From positions 127,005-191,004 of the forward strand of contig NW_001799009.1 in the NCBI RefSeq assembly GCF_000165425.1: a stretch of DNA of 64,000 nt, read 5' to 3'. The stretch is from Paramecium tetraurelia. Taxonomy: Eukaryota > Ciliophora > Oligohymenophorea > Peniculida > Parameciidae. How positions within the stretch are numbered: the stretch's first letter is position 1; every line of letters begins with the position of its first letter. A model generated the notes under the pieces. That model was not told the origin of the DNA and did no database searches. It was given only the letters and a program-made list of their open reading frames with translations. Below, piece by piece: positions 34,161-45,820 of this stretch. The translations under genes and the position numbers were made by a program.

Positions 34161-35760
34161 TCAATTGTCATCATCTTCATTTTCCTACTTTTACTCCTTC
34201 AACTCCTTACTTACAACATCCCAAGTCATATAATAGATCAATGACATAACTCCAAATCCAGTTCCTCCTTTTGTGTAAATCCCATCATTCTTATCAGTAA
34301 CAGCCACATTAGCGATATCCCAATGCATCCATCTCACCTTCTTTTCAACAAAACATTCTAAAAATGCTGCTGCAGCAGATGCTCCTACTCTACCAGAACT
34401 TGAATTATTGATATCAGCAACACTTCCTTTGATCAGCTCTCTATGTTGGTCTTCCAGTGGTAAAGGCCAAAAAGATTCTTTTGTTATTTTTTCAACTTTC
34501 TATAACAATGAATAACATCCCTTTCTATTTGTAAACACTCCACAATATCTACCCAAGGCATTTTTAATGATGCCAGTGAGTGTTGAAAGTTCAATCATCT
34601 CGTAAATAGCAAACTTATCTTATGCATAAGACATAGCATCTGCTAATATTAATCTGCCCTCAGCATCGGTATTTAAAATTTCAACAGTCAATCCCTTATA
34701 AGATTAAATCACATCGGAAACTCGATAAGAATCTGGTCCGATTGAGTTTTCAACCCAAGCAGTAGAACACACAACATTAATTGGCAGTCCCAATTAGACG
34801 ACAGCCCTGAATGTCTCCAATACTGTACAAGCACCACCTTTATCGTCATACATTTATTCCATACTAGATGTATTCTTAATACTCAAACCACCACAATCAA
34901 AAACAACTAAGTTTTAATAAATATTTTACCTCCTTTTCCTACTAAAGCATAATACTTATCACTATCTGCATTTCCTTTATAAGACAAACAAGAGTAAAAT
35001 GGCTTATGTATTGAACCTCTTCCAACTGCATGTATGAGTCTTAAACCGGCACCCAAAAGATCATCTCCTTCAATCAGAGTTGAAGTGATTTTATCACCAT
35101 ACTCTTTTACAATGTCTAAAATGTAATTCTTCATAAATTCAGTATTGGCAATGTTAGGTCTAGTGGGTACAAGTTCTCGCAATCTCAGGATGGGTTTCAC
35201 TAAATGATGCAAACTAGATTATTAAAAAATAATGTCTACTATTTTAGATTCCATTTCTATTCCACTTGATTTAAATAATCTTCTTAACTGATTGATGTAA
35301 TCAAATTTAAATAATGGATTGGAAATGAAGAGGATTTACTTCCCTCCTTGATAGATTAATATGTCCATCTATAATTAGCCAATTGAAATCCAAAGGAGAA
35401 CTCAGCTATATCATGAATTGTGTAATTATGAGGTAAGAGTACACTTATTGAGTTTTCTTCCACTTTTTGAGTAGCTATCTTATTAGATGCTTTGCGAGCC
35501 AAATTTGCCCCATCCAATCGAGGACTCGTTGCATTCTAAATAATCACATATTCAAAGGGATCATCATCATTTAAAGCATAAATCTTAGCTGACTTCCCAG
35601 AATTAATGTCCTTGATCAACTCCTTTGATTTAAAATAAAATTGTAGCGCCTTGACGATTGGGTCTGCAGATTCATTTATTGATGGGTAATACAAGACATA
35701 GACTCCCTTATTTGTAGCTTAAGTGGTATGCTTAATCTCAATATGAGGAGTCGACTCCAT
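34161..35760 (-). CDS. Leucyl aminopeptidase (M17 family)
   Basis: Dinuclear metal aminopeptidase that removes N-terminal residues from peptides in the cytosol. C-terminal catalytic domain is textbook: RELVPTRPNIANT, metal and active site VVFDCGGLSIKNTSSMEQMY followed by DDKGGA, NTDAEGRLILADAMSY, and the end MHWDIANVAVTD..GGTGFGV. The Lys, Asp and Glu ligands are all present. The N-terminal domain is about 180 residues. Introns: 35214-35239 (26 nt), which joins the two domains, and 34907-34929 (23 nt), which splits the metal-site strand. Start 35760 (MESTPHIEIK), TGA 34163-34161. About 515 residues. Confidence 0.93.
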
Positions 35761-36520
35761 TAAGGTGTGTTTCTACATAATTAATAAATATTTTATTAAA
35801 AAATATCACATTTTTCCCACTGAAGTAGTATTTAAAATATATTTAATTTATAACTATTGAATTCGATATAAACCATAAGCAAATATAATAATAAAACTAA
35901 GGTCGAAATAAATTTAATATTATTACAATAATTCATAAATATATTTTTATGTAACTTGCTAAGAATAAAGTTATTATCTATGCCTATTTATATCATCAAT
36001 TCATCATTACTCATATTCTCTTCCATATTTAAAATTAAATTTCACACACAAAACACAACCAATTATTTGCGGTCTAGGATAAATAAATTATTTGAAAAAA
36101 TCATTTGGATAAATTTCTTACAATTTTATTGGAAAATAAAAAAAATCACAATTTTACAATTTATCCTTTCATAAACTTCTAACCTACCTTTTGTTTATTC
36201 AAAAGAGAAAGCTTAGAAGTAATTCAATTTGTTTATTTGATTTAATTTATTTTAAGGTTTTAATGCCACATTTCTTTAAATACGAATTTTGAATTTATTA
36301 GAAATCCCTTGAAAACTAATTTGATTAACTGATATACAAAGAATGCAAAAAAGAAATAGTTGTCTTTTTAAATAGCTTCTGCTTGTTTATATTTCTAACG
36401 CTTGAAATAATACCAATCATAATGGAACTTAGAAAAATAGATGACATTTAAAGTTAAAGAAATTAATTTGATAATCTTTGATCTTAAACAAGACAACCAA
36501 TGAATGTATTTATTAATCAA
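35761..36520. other. AT-rich gap
   Basis: About 760 bases between the aminopeptidase start and a gene end. Short TGA-free frames exist but none resembles protein. Nothing recognised. Confidence 0.4.
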
Positions 36521-37048
36521 TCATCCTAATTTTGGCAAAAATTTAGTTTGTTGTCTTTGTTAGGCCTTCCGAATGAGAGGTTTAGCACTTCCATCAATTT
36601 TATCTTTCCTCGTGACTTAATTAATGAAATCTATCACCAAGATTGAAGCTCTAAATTCAACTCGTTTCTTCACTAGGTTTCCCTCAGTTAAATTTTTTTT
36701 ATGCTTAGGATCAGTTTAGGGAGATGAATATTATATTTGGGGCAACTTTAATTATTCTCCAGACTGGATTGTGACCTTCATTGACTATGAATAACCCATA
36801 GCATCATTAAAAAGAGTGTTTTCAAGCGATTCTTTATTACTTAGTGATATATTAGATTTTTCTCTTATGAGAGGTAGCTTAGTAACTTGTCTCTTCTTTA
36901 ATTATTTCAATTGAGTGATAAGGGGAGATTTTTCAAGATCGGAAGGGTTTATTTTTGGTGATAGTAAAACTGTGTTCAAATCTATATCATTCAAAAACAT
37001 TGATGGCCTTATTTGATTTGTTTTTTTATTGGGTATTTACAAGAGCAT
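36521..37048 (-). CDS. Small basic protein with KKRVEF..SILVI motif
   Basis: Intronless 175-residue frame, start 37048 (MLLQIPNKKTNQ; a second Met at codon 17 is also possible), TGA 36523-36521. Clearly related to the gene at 31866-32426: both have RPS(L/M)FLN(Q/D)ID near the N-terminus and KKRVEF(K/R)xSI(L/I)VID near the C-terminus, with unrelated basic linkers. The two lie about 4.6 kb apart in opposite orientation on either side of the aminopeptidase. Function unknown. Confidence 0.72.
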
Positions 37049-37369
37049 AGCAATTTATAAAATAATTATTTTTTTGAGGATTATAAATTTACATATATAG
37101 AAGCGATATGCAAGTTTATCAAAAATAAATAATTTTGAGTTTAATTATAATTTGAATACTAGCTAGAAACTGAAGAATATAAATTATATCATGATCTTAG
37201 CAATATATAATATATAATCAATATTTACCAAACAGATTTAGAAAAAATGATATTGAAATAATAAATTAGCAGAATTCAAAATTTATAAAAAAATAAAGGT
37301 TTTTTTGTGATAATATTTATTTTCTTAAGAAAATAGCAATAATCAATAACAAACAATTATCATAATTAT

Positions 37370-38930
37370 TCAATTACCCAAACTTCGAAATGCTAAATTA
37401 AAAATTTTTCATTTTAGGTGAATCTTGGATTTTCAAAAGTTGAACATGGATTATTATAGCCAAAATATAACTTCGAATCAACAAATATCCCAAATGAAGG
37501 ACCGCAACCAACACAAAATCCATCTGAATCACAATAAACAAAATCATTGTTTGTCTCCTTCCAATAATATGGAATCATTTGCAACTCATCTTACTTGATA
37601 TCATACACATTATTACTTAGAATAAGAATGTTTCTCCAGTTCCATGGAATCCCTTCTTTGAACCCTACAATTCAGATGAAACATATGCTCCAAACACCTT
37701 TCCATCCTTATCCTTGATTGTGAAAAAGAATGGATTCTGATATTACAATGAGAGTAGCAATTGTTCATAACTAGACCCATCGTTATCTATAGTGAATTTG
37801 ATACTCCAATTGGACAATCGATATATAGCAGGTATCAATTCAATTAATTATTTATAGAGACTTTCATTTAAACATTTCGAATTGGCTTTATATTTGGGAA
37901 CATATGAAATACTTGCCCATAATCCTAAATGATATCATCATTATTTCATTACTTCCCATTCTCTTTCCAATCACATTATCCAATTCTTACTTTTAGATTA
38001 ATTGCTAATAGTGATTACTTTCATCAATTAAATCTATATAAGGCAGTTTAGTTAAATTAATAACATCCTATTGATCCTTCAAATTTTAGACTGAATGGTT
38101 AATAAACTCAGTGATCGACTTACACATATCTCTCTTTACTTCTTCTGGAATTAGCTGGCCTGACTCATATCTCTCTTAATACTAAACTTAATTATTTTAA
38201 GTACTCTGAAAAATATAGTTGCAATGCTCTTTTTTTATTTTTTGAACTTCTGGAGTTTCTTCCTGAATTTCTTCTCAAATTCTACTCTACCAATCCCACT
38301 CAATAAAATTTAGATCAAATAATCTTTTTAATCATTTGCATTAGGTAAGATATGAACTATGGCTTCATTGATATCATTAATAGAAATGCATGCATTATTC
38401 ATTATCCTCTTGCCTGCTTGCTGTTGAACCTGATTGCTATCGAAAAGAATCATATCTTCTCTTACAGTCATTTATCCTTTAACATTCTAATCATCCATAC
38501 AATAATACATGAGAATATTATTGTATTGCTTGATTTACTGCTTCCATATGTCTTATTCCATTTATTCCACTTCCTCCTCCTCGCTATACTCATCCTCTGC
38601 ACTATCCTCATGATCTTATTTAAAGACCTTCAACACCATTCCTTGAACAATGAATTCGCTGCTCAAATTATTTATCCTTTTCAATAGCTCCACGCTCATA
38701 TCAAATTTTAAAGCTATCCCAATCAGTGAATCCTCTTACTATACTTCGTACTCTTCATACTCTTTGTTCTTCTACGTATCAATAGTGCTTTCCTATGTGA
38801 ATTTTGTTTTAAGCGTCTCATCATATTGGAGAACAGTTGTTTTACGCTTCAATTCAAAATCCTCAGTATTAGAAGCCTTTTATTTTTTAGGTTTTATAAA
38901 TCTAAACACCTTTTTCACCTTTTTGAACAT
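37370..38930 (-). CDS. TLDc-domain protein with coiled-coil N-terminus
   Basis: The C-terminal 190 residues form a TLDc domain: RLSNWSIKFTIDNDGSSYEQ, FFFTIKDKDGKVFGAYVSSE, FHGTGETFLF, and FGIFVDSKLYFGYNNPCSTF with FEVWVIE at the end. TLDc proteins bind V-ATPase or protect against oxidative stress in other eukaryotes; the role here is inferred. Upstream are 290 residues with acidic stretches (HEDSAEDEYSEEEEVEQME). Introns: 38271-38290 (20 nt, ends AAG), 37925-37952 (28 nt, TAG) and 37594-37616 (23 nt, AAG). Start 38930 (MFKKVKKVFRF), TGA 37372-37370. Confidence 0.83.
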
Positions 38931-39633
38931 ATGGAAATTAAATTTAATAACAAAAATAACTCAAATCTATATATAAATTTCTAGTTTAAAATGACGACAA
39001 TTTAATTGAAATATCTTTAAAATTATTAGAAAACCTTCTTTCATAAATTGTGAGATAATTTTATCTAATTACCATATATATACTAAATTTTTAACAATTC
39101 GATAATAAAACTCTTAAGAACTTTATATTAAATAGTACTCTTAATTAAAATCATTTATTAAATAATTCAAAAAGAAAAACCCTTTTCCACAAAATTCTTA
39201 ATACTCTCACTTTTATTAAAATTATTTATGAAACGATTAACTATGGTTTTATTCAATAACTCAATAAATTGAAAATCTGATTTAACCATTATATTAGATA
39301 CTTTTAAGTTATGGAAGTTCAAGATAGAAGACTAATTCTTATATTTGAACAATCTATTCCCAGTCCAATTTTCTGAATTCTGAATTCTGCATTACATATA
39401 GAGATCATTTCAACTAAATCTTAATAATATTCTTAATTCTTTTTTGAATTTTTTTTCTAGAAACAATTTGAACTGAAAGAACAGGACATATCTCACACAA
39501 AATCTAATTATCTATGATTTCTCTAATAATTTTTATTATTGAGTAAATTAATTGAATAATTTATAAATCATAGCATATTTTTTGAAACAATTAATATTTT
39601 ATAAATTTAAATATAAGTCTATACAGATATATC
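38931..39633. other. AT-rich gap
   Basis: About 700 bases; contains a small tandem of CTGAATTCTG-type repeats near 39370-39390 and no protein-like frame. Confidence 0.4.
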
Positions 39634-39792
39634 ATGGGGAAATGATTAATTAAGGATGATATATTTGCTTTTGATTAGTAGTTGAGCAAGTCTGAAGAGG
39701 TATTTGATTTTTGGTATGTCAAGGGAGATTTTGAAATATTTTAGGAATTTGAGTTAATAAATATGGAGATTGAAACATTTATAACTTTTTGA
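39634..39792 (+). CDS. Small open frame interrupted by one in-frame TGA
   Basis: From ATG 39634: Met-Gly-Lys, then TGA at 39643-39645, then 48 further codons to TGA 39790-39792. The part after the internal TGA is protein-like and uses TAA/TAG as Gln (DDIFAFDQQLSKSEEVFDFW, then YVKGDFEIFQEFEL). With Cys at the TGA position it would begin MGKC, like the lipid-modified MGxC starts of the kinases in this window. Options: a nonsense-mutated small gene, a TGA read as selenocysteine, or chance. Low confidence. Confidence 0.3.
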
Positions 39793-39877
39793 TTTCGATC
39801 AATTTAATTATTATGAAATCAGAAATTAATGAAAGAAATGAAATGAGATTTTTTTGATATAATATTTAAAATATTAA

Positions 39878-41485
39878 ATGGGTTCTTGTGCAGGATCAGG
39901 ATAAAATAAATAAAAGCATTCGAGAGATGAAAGAATTAGAACAGAACCAGATAAAGGAAGAGGAAGTGATGCTTTCACTGGTGGGGTCAATGTCTCTAAT
40001 GCATCCGGAAAAAGTGCAGAATTGAAATGGTTGGATTTGCCAAATTAGAAAAAGAAGACAATGAAAAAGTAAGAAAGTCTCAAAGTCACACTTTCAATCA
40101 CAAATGGTCCTATATCAAAATACTATATTCGAAAGAACCTTCGTTATTTAGAAGGTGTAAATTTTAAAGATAATATGTTTGTTGTTCAACATATCGTTAC
40201 TGGAAAAATTCGAGTGGCAGAGAGATTTTCAATGAATACAGTAACGAATGCATTCATCAATAAAATAATCTACTTATAATTAGTAAATATTTGATCTATT
40301 CTAGAACCATCCTAATTTGCTTGATATTTATGGAATATTTTTAGAAAATAACTATTACACAATTATAACTGACTATTGCAATGGGGGATCACTTTTATCA
40401 CTACTTTCTGAGAGAAATACTCATTTTGAAGAAGGAATTGCTGCTTAATGTTGCCGATAAATATATGAATTAATGAGCTATTTACATAAATATGGACTTT
40501 ATCATGGTTCATTAAGTTTGAGAAGTTTTGAGAAATACAATTAAGGAAAGAAACACTTTAAACTAAAGCTTGTTGATTTTAGTAGTTTATTTTGTAAATC
40601 AGATATTAATGAAAGCAACGTGCAATTTTTATCACCTGAATGTTGCAGTGAAAAGTAAAGCTATACGGCTGCTAGAGATTAATGGGCAGTTGGAATAATT
40701 ACCATGGCTATAGCTTTTGGTAAACTACCCTTTGATGCAAACTCATTGTAAGAATGCTTGGAAAATATTCAATCGTCTTGTAAGAAGGAGGGTTTTTTGC
40801 AAAAAGAATTGGAGAAATAAATTGGCAATCCTTTAATTAAAGATTTGGTACTTTAATTTTTGCAGATTGTTCCATCGAAAAGGATAGATTTTATTTAAGC
40901 TTTGGATTCTAAATGGATGAAAAACTATGAGCAGGTTTCCAAATAGTAATTCAAGCAATGCTTAGATGAATTAACTAAAAAAGAGGCAAACTTTCTTCAA
41001 TCTTGCTTTCTTTTAATGATGATTAAATAATTCGATGATTAATACTCTTAAATATAAGAAATATTTAATGGATTGGATATCGACAAGAATGGTAGACTCA
41101 CTAAACCGGAATTAGTTAAACATTACACCCAATATTTTAATGCCCAATACAAGCCTCATGAGATTCATGACTTTGTTAATGAAATATTTACAGCTTCAGA
41201 CATAAATAATAGTGGTGACATAGAACTTTCTGAATTTTTGATTGCCCTATCAAATCCTAAAACTATTATAACTAATGAAAACCTAAAGTGCATTTTCAAT
41301 CAAATCAATCAAGGTCAACCTTTTGGTTTTAATGAATTACAACCATTATTTAGAACCAAGGAAGCAGAAATTCAAAGTTCACTTCAACAAATTCCAAATC
41401 AAATTGTAAATCATTTTATTCTACATTTTAGATTAATTTTGAGGAGTTTTAAAAACTTATGTTTGAATTAATAGAAGATAAATGA
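39878..41485 (+). CDS. EF-hand pseudokinase of the CDPK type, copy C
   Basis: Begins MGSCAGSGQNK, again an MGxC lipidation start, then about 80 Ser/Lys-rich residues. Kinase-like domain: DYCNGGSLLSLL hinge, catalytic loop YHGSLSLRSFE where HRDxK is expected, LVDFSSLF keeping D-F but losing the Gly of DFG, LSPECC in place of APE, and RDQWAVGIITMAIAFG. EF-hands: NGLDIDKNGRLTKPEL, ASDINNSGDIELSEFL, and a third region INFEEFQKLM. Probably cannot catalyse normally, though the Asp of DFG remains. Introns 40283-40304 (22 nt) and 41406-41431 (26 nt). TGA 41483-41485. Next gene downstream is an apparently active kinase on the same strand. Confidence 0.82.
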
Positions 41486-41787
41486 TATGTATAAAATTTG
41501 TTTAGAATTTCTAAATAACAACATAATAAACAATCAATTACACCTTTTTTATGTTAAAGTTAGAATATGCAATCTATAATGTTTATTATTTTTGTTTGCA
41601 TTTACATCTTACGTATTTCATTTTACTCTAGTTTAAGTTGAGAGGTATTTGTAATACCAATTCCATCATTTGATTTTTCTAATTTCAATTAAGTCCTTTA
41701 TTATACAACCTTTGTTCTTTTATAACTGGAAAATTTAAAGAAGTTTTCATCATAAAGTATTTAAATTTCAGTTTAATTTTTAATTTT

Positions 41788-43172
41788 ATGGTTTTTAGCA
41801 CGAAAACTTTATCGGGTGGGGATGTAAAATTAGAGGACATGTACATTTTGACATACTCAATAGATTTTTTGGAATATCTTAGCAATCTTATGGTGTTTAA
41901 GAAGTAAAATGTAATAAGATACAAAAACTGTGATTTATTTATGTTATAATTAAAACATGTTATAAAGCACTTCAGAAAAATTGCAATAAAAAGTTTCGTC
42001 ATATAAGGACAAGATAAGGACATAATTGAAGAAAAAGATATCAGTGATTAAAGATCAACAAAAATTGAGACATTCGAATAGCGATTGTAATTGAATAGTT
42101 AATATCCCCATAGTGCAAATTGACACACCATTCTAATCGTAATCAAAAATAGATGCTGATTTTTCTGATAATTATGAATTAGGTGTTAAATTAGGAGAAG
42201 GTGCTCATGCCATTGTTTACAAGGCAATCAGGAAAAGTGACAATCAGGAATTTGCTGTAAAAGTATTTAGATCTAGCGACCCTGAAATCATTGCTTCAAT
42301 AAGAAAGACTTATTAGATTGGATCAATGCTTTCTCACCCGAATTTAATTAAAGTGAAAGAATTATACATAAATTAATAAAATGGATACTCATATTAAATA
42401 ATGGAATTGTGTCAATATCCAAATTTAGAAAATCAGATACCCAAATTGAATCTAAAAGAGATAAAGACGGTTATGCGGTACATTATAATTTGAAGTAACA
42501 ATAGTGAATTATTGAATGGGTTAGTTTACATGCACCAATAAAAAGTATGTCACAGAGACATAAAACCTGACAACATTCTATTTGATGGTTTAAATGTAAA
42601 AATCCTTGACTTTGGAGTCAGTAAGAGATACTACATTAAATAAAAATATATAGATATGTGGACACCCACAGGCACTTAATTTTATTGTGCACCAGAGATA
42701 TACACCAAAGTTAGTTACACTTACAAAATTGACATGTGGGCTGTTGGTGTATAAATTGATATTTATTTTTAAGGTTATTCTCTATTAACTATTGACAAAA
42801 CAATTGCCATTCCAGGATGAGACTGCTCATGGAACTATTGAATTAATATGCAAAGCATAGTTCAAAGATCATTCAGCTTTAGATAAAGTTAGCAAAGATT
42901 TATTATGCAGATTGTTATAGATAGACCCAAAAAAACGACTTAATGCAGCAGAAGCATTACAACATATTTGGTTTCAGAATAAGGAGATGATTCAGCAATG
43001 CATGGATGATATGATTGTACATGATGGCCTAGTTAATGATTCCTCATTGTTTATCTAACTGAGTTAATCATAAAATAGGAATACCTACGCAACTCATCAT
43101 TAAGATACTAAAGTGGAGGCTTTCAAGCCGACAATACACGTCAAGCAATCTTCATTTAGAGATTCATCATGA
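41788..43172 (+). CDS. Ser/Thr protein kinase, CAMK type, apparently active
   Basis: Full catalytic set: glycine loop LGEGAHAIVYKA, FAVKVFRSSD, hinge MELCQYPNLE, catalytic loop CHRDIKPDNILF, KILDFGVSKRYY, FYCAPEIYTKV, helix IDMWAVGVILYQL. The N-terminus has a PH-like stretch (LEDMYILTYSIDFLEYL). No EF-hand is visible in the 80-residue tail. Introns: 42478-42504 (27 nt) and 42749-42773 (25 nt, ends AAG). A third junction, 42098-42113, would be only 16 nt (GTT..TAG); it is the only GT-AG segment I found that connects the N-terminal frame to the kinase frame. The start could lie upstream of 41788. TGA 43170-43172. Confidence 0.78.
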
Positions 43173-43429
43173 TATACTGGGTTATTTCATATTAATATTC
43201 ACAACATCACAAAAGTTATGTAATCATTGTATGTAATTCTTGAATCATTTTTTTATCAAAATCTTACAAAGTCTTGTCCAATTTTAATTTAAATTTTATT
43301 ATTTAAATTATTCTTAGAAATTAACAATCTTAATATAGAATCTAATAATTATTTTATTAATTCAACTTAACTTGGCTTGAGAAAACTACAAATTATTTGA
43401 AGAAATCTTATCTCTTACAACTTTTTGAA
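43173..43429. other. AT-rich gap
   Basis: Convergent gap of about 260 bases; nothing recognised. Confidence 0.3.
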
Positions 43430-44150
43430 ACTATTCAATCTCCAGTTGCTTGAATGTTCAAGATGACGCTCATGCAATAACTCTTTTTATCACTTGAAAT
43501 AATTATGTTTTCAATTTTTTTAAATAATACAGGATGATTGATAATCTTATACACTGCATCACTATTTTTATAACTTAGATTGTCAAAATCAAATAGTTTG
43601 ATTTATAATATTTAATGGTTTTTTATTCAAATTTTATAATAATTATCTAGTATATTCTCATAAAATAATTTCTACATGCCCCATTAATAAGGAATCTGAT
43701 TAAGCGAAATTACTTTATTATATCTTAGCTTTTATCCATAATTTTGCATTAATGTGTGACTATTGATTTAAAATATAAGACAACAACAATAAGTCATCAA
43801 TTAGGAATCTTAAAGACAAGCTAATGAGATTACCTACTCTTCTATATATTTGTTATTCCAAGCCTAATGAACAAGCTTAAGATCTATAAATTGCTAATTT
43901 TCATCGAATTTTTAATACTCAATCAGAGATTTTAAAACAATATTATGCTTGTTAAGAATTAATCCTAAGGTATTTATCCAAATTATTATAAATTTGAAAG
44001 AAATTCAAGTTATTTAAGTTTATTGTGATTTATGTTCTAAAGAAAACAAAATATGAATTATTATTATTTTCCAGATTCTCTTTGTTCCTACTTTAATACT
44101 TAGCTTCAAGTGCTTAATTTTACTTGTTTCTTGTCTAAATTATTCATTTT
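43430..44150 (-). CDS. Probable gene or decaying gene, unrecognised
   Basis: Three protein-like segments on the minus strand: an N-terminal one from ATG near 44150 (MNNLDKKQ, then SYFVFFRTQITINLNNLNFF), a middle one (LILNKHNIVLKSLIEYQKFD, LVHQAWNNKYIEE), and a C-terminal one (KLFDFDNLSYKNSDAVYKII, SVILNIQATGD). The middle and last share a frame except for one TGA. Junctions are not resolved. The KLVHQAWNN segment looks like the helix after an F-box, so an F-box/LRR protein is one guess. Possibly a pseudogene. Confidence 0.35.
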
Positions 44151-44215
44151 TAACAACATATTATAAGAATTTTAGAATCCATCAAATAATTATATTTTAT
44201 TTATATTAAATTAAT

Positions 44216-45814
44216 TCATTCCTATTGATACAATCCAACATGCCAAAACGGAAATAAAGACATTATATAACAGTAGACTAACTCAAAAATAGCCTTAAAA
44301 AAGGAACTCACTGTCATCTTCTAATCTAATATATATAAAGATAAAGTATTACTTTATAGTTATTATTTAAGTCTTCGCACTTCTTCTTCTAATTCAGGCT
44401 CTTCATCCTATTCTGCATTTGGCTATTTTTCAAATTATATTTCTTAGGTCTTTTCTTTAGCATCTTATTTCTCTTGTTGAACATCCATTTCTCCTTGTCC
44501 TTTATTCTACTACTCAATCTTGGGCTCATCTATTTAGTTATCTTTATTTGGTTAAGTATTTTCTATCTTAGGTTATTCTTAAGTATTTTCATGAAATTAT
44601 TTCTCATCAAATACCAATTCTTCCTCTTCTTTGACTATTTTTTCTTAATTATTCTAAAATTGGTTTTGTTGTTTTTCTTTTTTAATTATGTTGAAACTTT
44701 CATTGTCTTATTTGTTTGTTTCCTGCTTATGTTCTGTTATTTCTGTTTTATTTTATTAGAGATCTTTTGATAATTATTAGGCTTGCAATAGTTTAGCATG
44801 TCTAATCAAAAAATCCTACAGTTGTTCTTAACTATCCAATTACAAATCTAATTCGTTGTCCTGATCGTTAGATATATCTAAATCATCAAATTTTTCTTAT
44901 TACTCAAATTATTATTCTAAATTAACATCTGAATATTTATTAGCATCAGGTTGTATTTTAGTAGTATTTTTTTTATTAACATATTATTATTATTATTATT
45001 ACTATTGTTATTGTTGCTATTATTATTGTTACTATTGTTATTGTTGCTATTATTATTATTATTGTTATTGTTGCTATTATTATTATTGCCGTGCTTCTTA
45101 ATTTTAGTTGACGTCTCTTTATTGTTGTTGTTATTATTATCTCTATAATTATAACTATTATTCTCTCAATTGTGCCTTAAATTCCTGATATTTGGTCCAA
45201 TAGAATATTCCAATAATACCCAATAAATAATAGTAATTCTACCCTTTAAAGTATGAGCTAAACAAAGTATAGAATAATCCGATATAACAAATCATTTTAA
45301 AATGGAAGAATATCTCTTACTATATAGGGGAGTCTTTGTCATCTAATTTATTAATAAACTATTACCATTTCTCCTTTATTATTATTCTGGTGGTTTTTCA
45401 ATTTTCTCCTCAGCGTTTTGTTAAAACTTCAATCCCATTATTGGCATTTGTGAAATGATGGGTTAGAAATTGGACACATTTAGTTAATTGAATACTAATG
45501 CTCTTTGAATGTTTTTAGTGTATTCTAGATAGAGTAATTATTTATTTGGTTGTGGGTGTTATTTTTTAGCACCAATCACTGTTAAGAATACGATTTGTTC
45601 ATATTTTTTGGCAATTTCGAGTAACTTTTCATTGCCATACAATTCCACGCCACCATGATATAATTTGATTGCATCTGGATCATAGAAAGATTAGTTTTTG
45701 GCAGAGAAATGTCGAATCTAGCATAAAGTTAAGGTGTACTTATTCAGTTGTCCAATAGTCTGGACATTAGAACTCCAAGTAATGCCCATTGGGAAACTTA
45801 ACTTTTATATTCAT
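44216..45814 (-). CDS. Ubiquitin-like, membrane-spanning protein with polyglutamine (HERPUD-like?)
   Basis: N-terminus is a ubiquitin-like domain (MNIKVKFPNGHYLEFQCPDY, then DAIKLYHGGVELYG and IVFLTVIGAKK). Around residue 155 a hydrophobic pair follows (FHFKMICYIGLFYTLFSSYF, YYYLLGIIGIFYW). Next is a Gln tract of about 50 residues coded by TAA, TAG and CAA, then an acidic, Glu/Gln-rich region of 200 residues (ISNDQDNELDLQLDSQEQ). The UBL-then-membrane layout recalls HERPUD-type ER proteins that serve ER-associated degradation; this is an inference. Introns 45718-45739 (22 nt) and 45343-45365 (23 nt). Start 45814; TGA 44218-44216, though the last 45 residues are less certain. Confidence 0.68.
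44985..45150 (-). repeat. Polyglutamine tract coded by TAA/TAG/CAA
   Basis: Trinucleotide-like tract (TAA/TAG/CAA in the coding frame) inside the ubiquitin-like membrane protein gene. The reverse reading gives a Leu-only plus-strand frame that has no support. The frame with Gln joins well-formed protein on both sides. Confidence 0.8.
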
Positions 45815-45820
45815 TTAATA

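Noticed and set aside
38352-38976. Two hydrophobic plus-strand frames
   Set aside because: They are antisense to the well-supported TLDc gene.
41685-42023. Minus-strand frame of about 110 residues
   Set aside because: Antisense to the N-terminal part of the active kinase gene, which joins a catalytic domain.
44474-44770. Phe/Leu-rich plus-strand frame
   Set aside because: Antisense to the acidic tail of the ubiquitin-like membrane protein.
44951-45148. Nearly pure Leu frame on the plus strand
   Set aside because: Reverse reading of the second polyglutamine tract; no start context or continuation.
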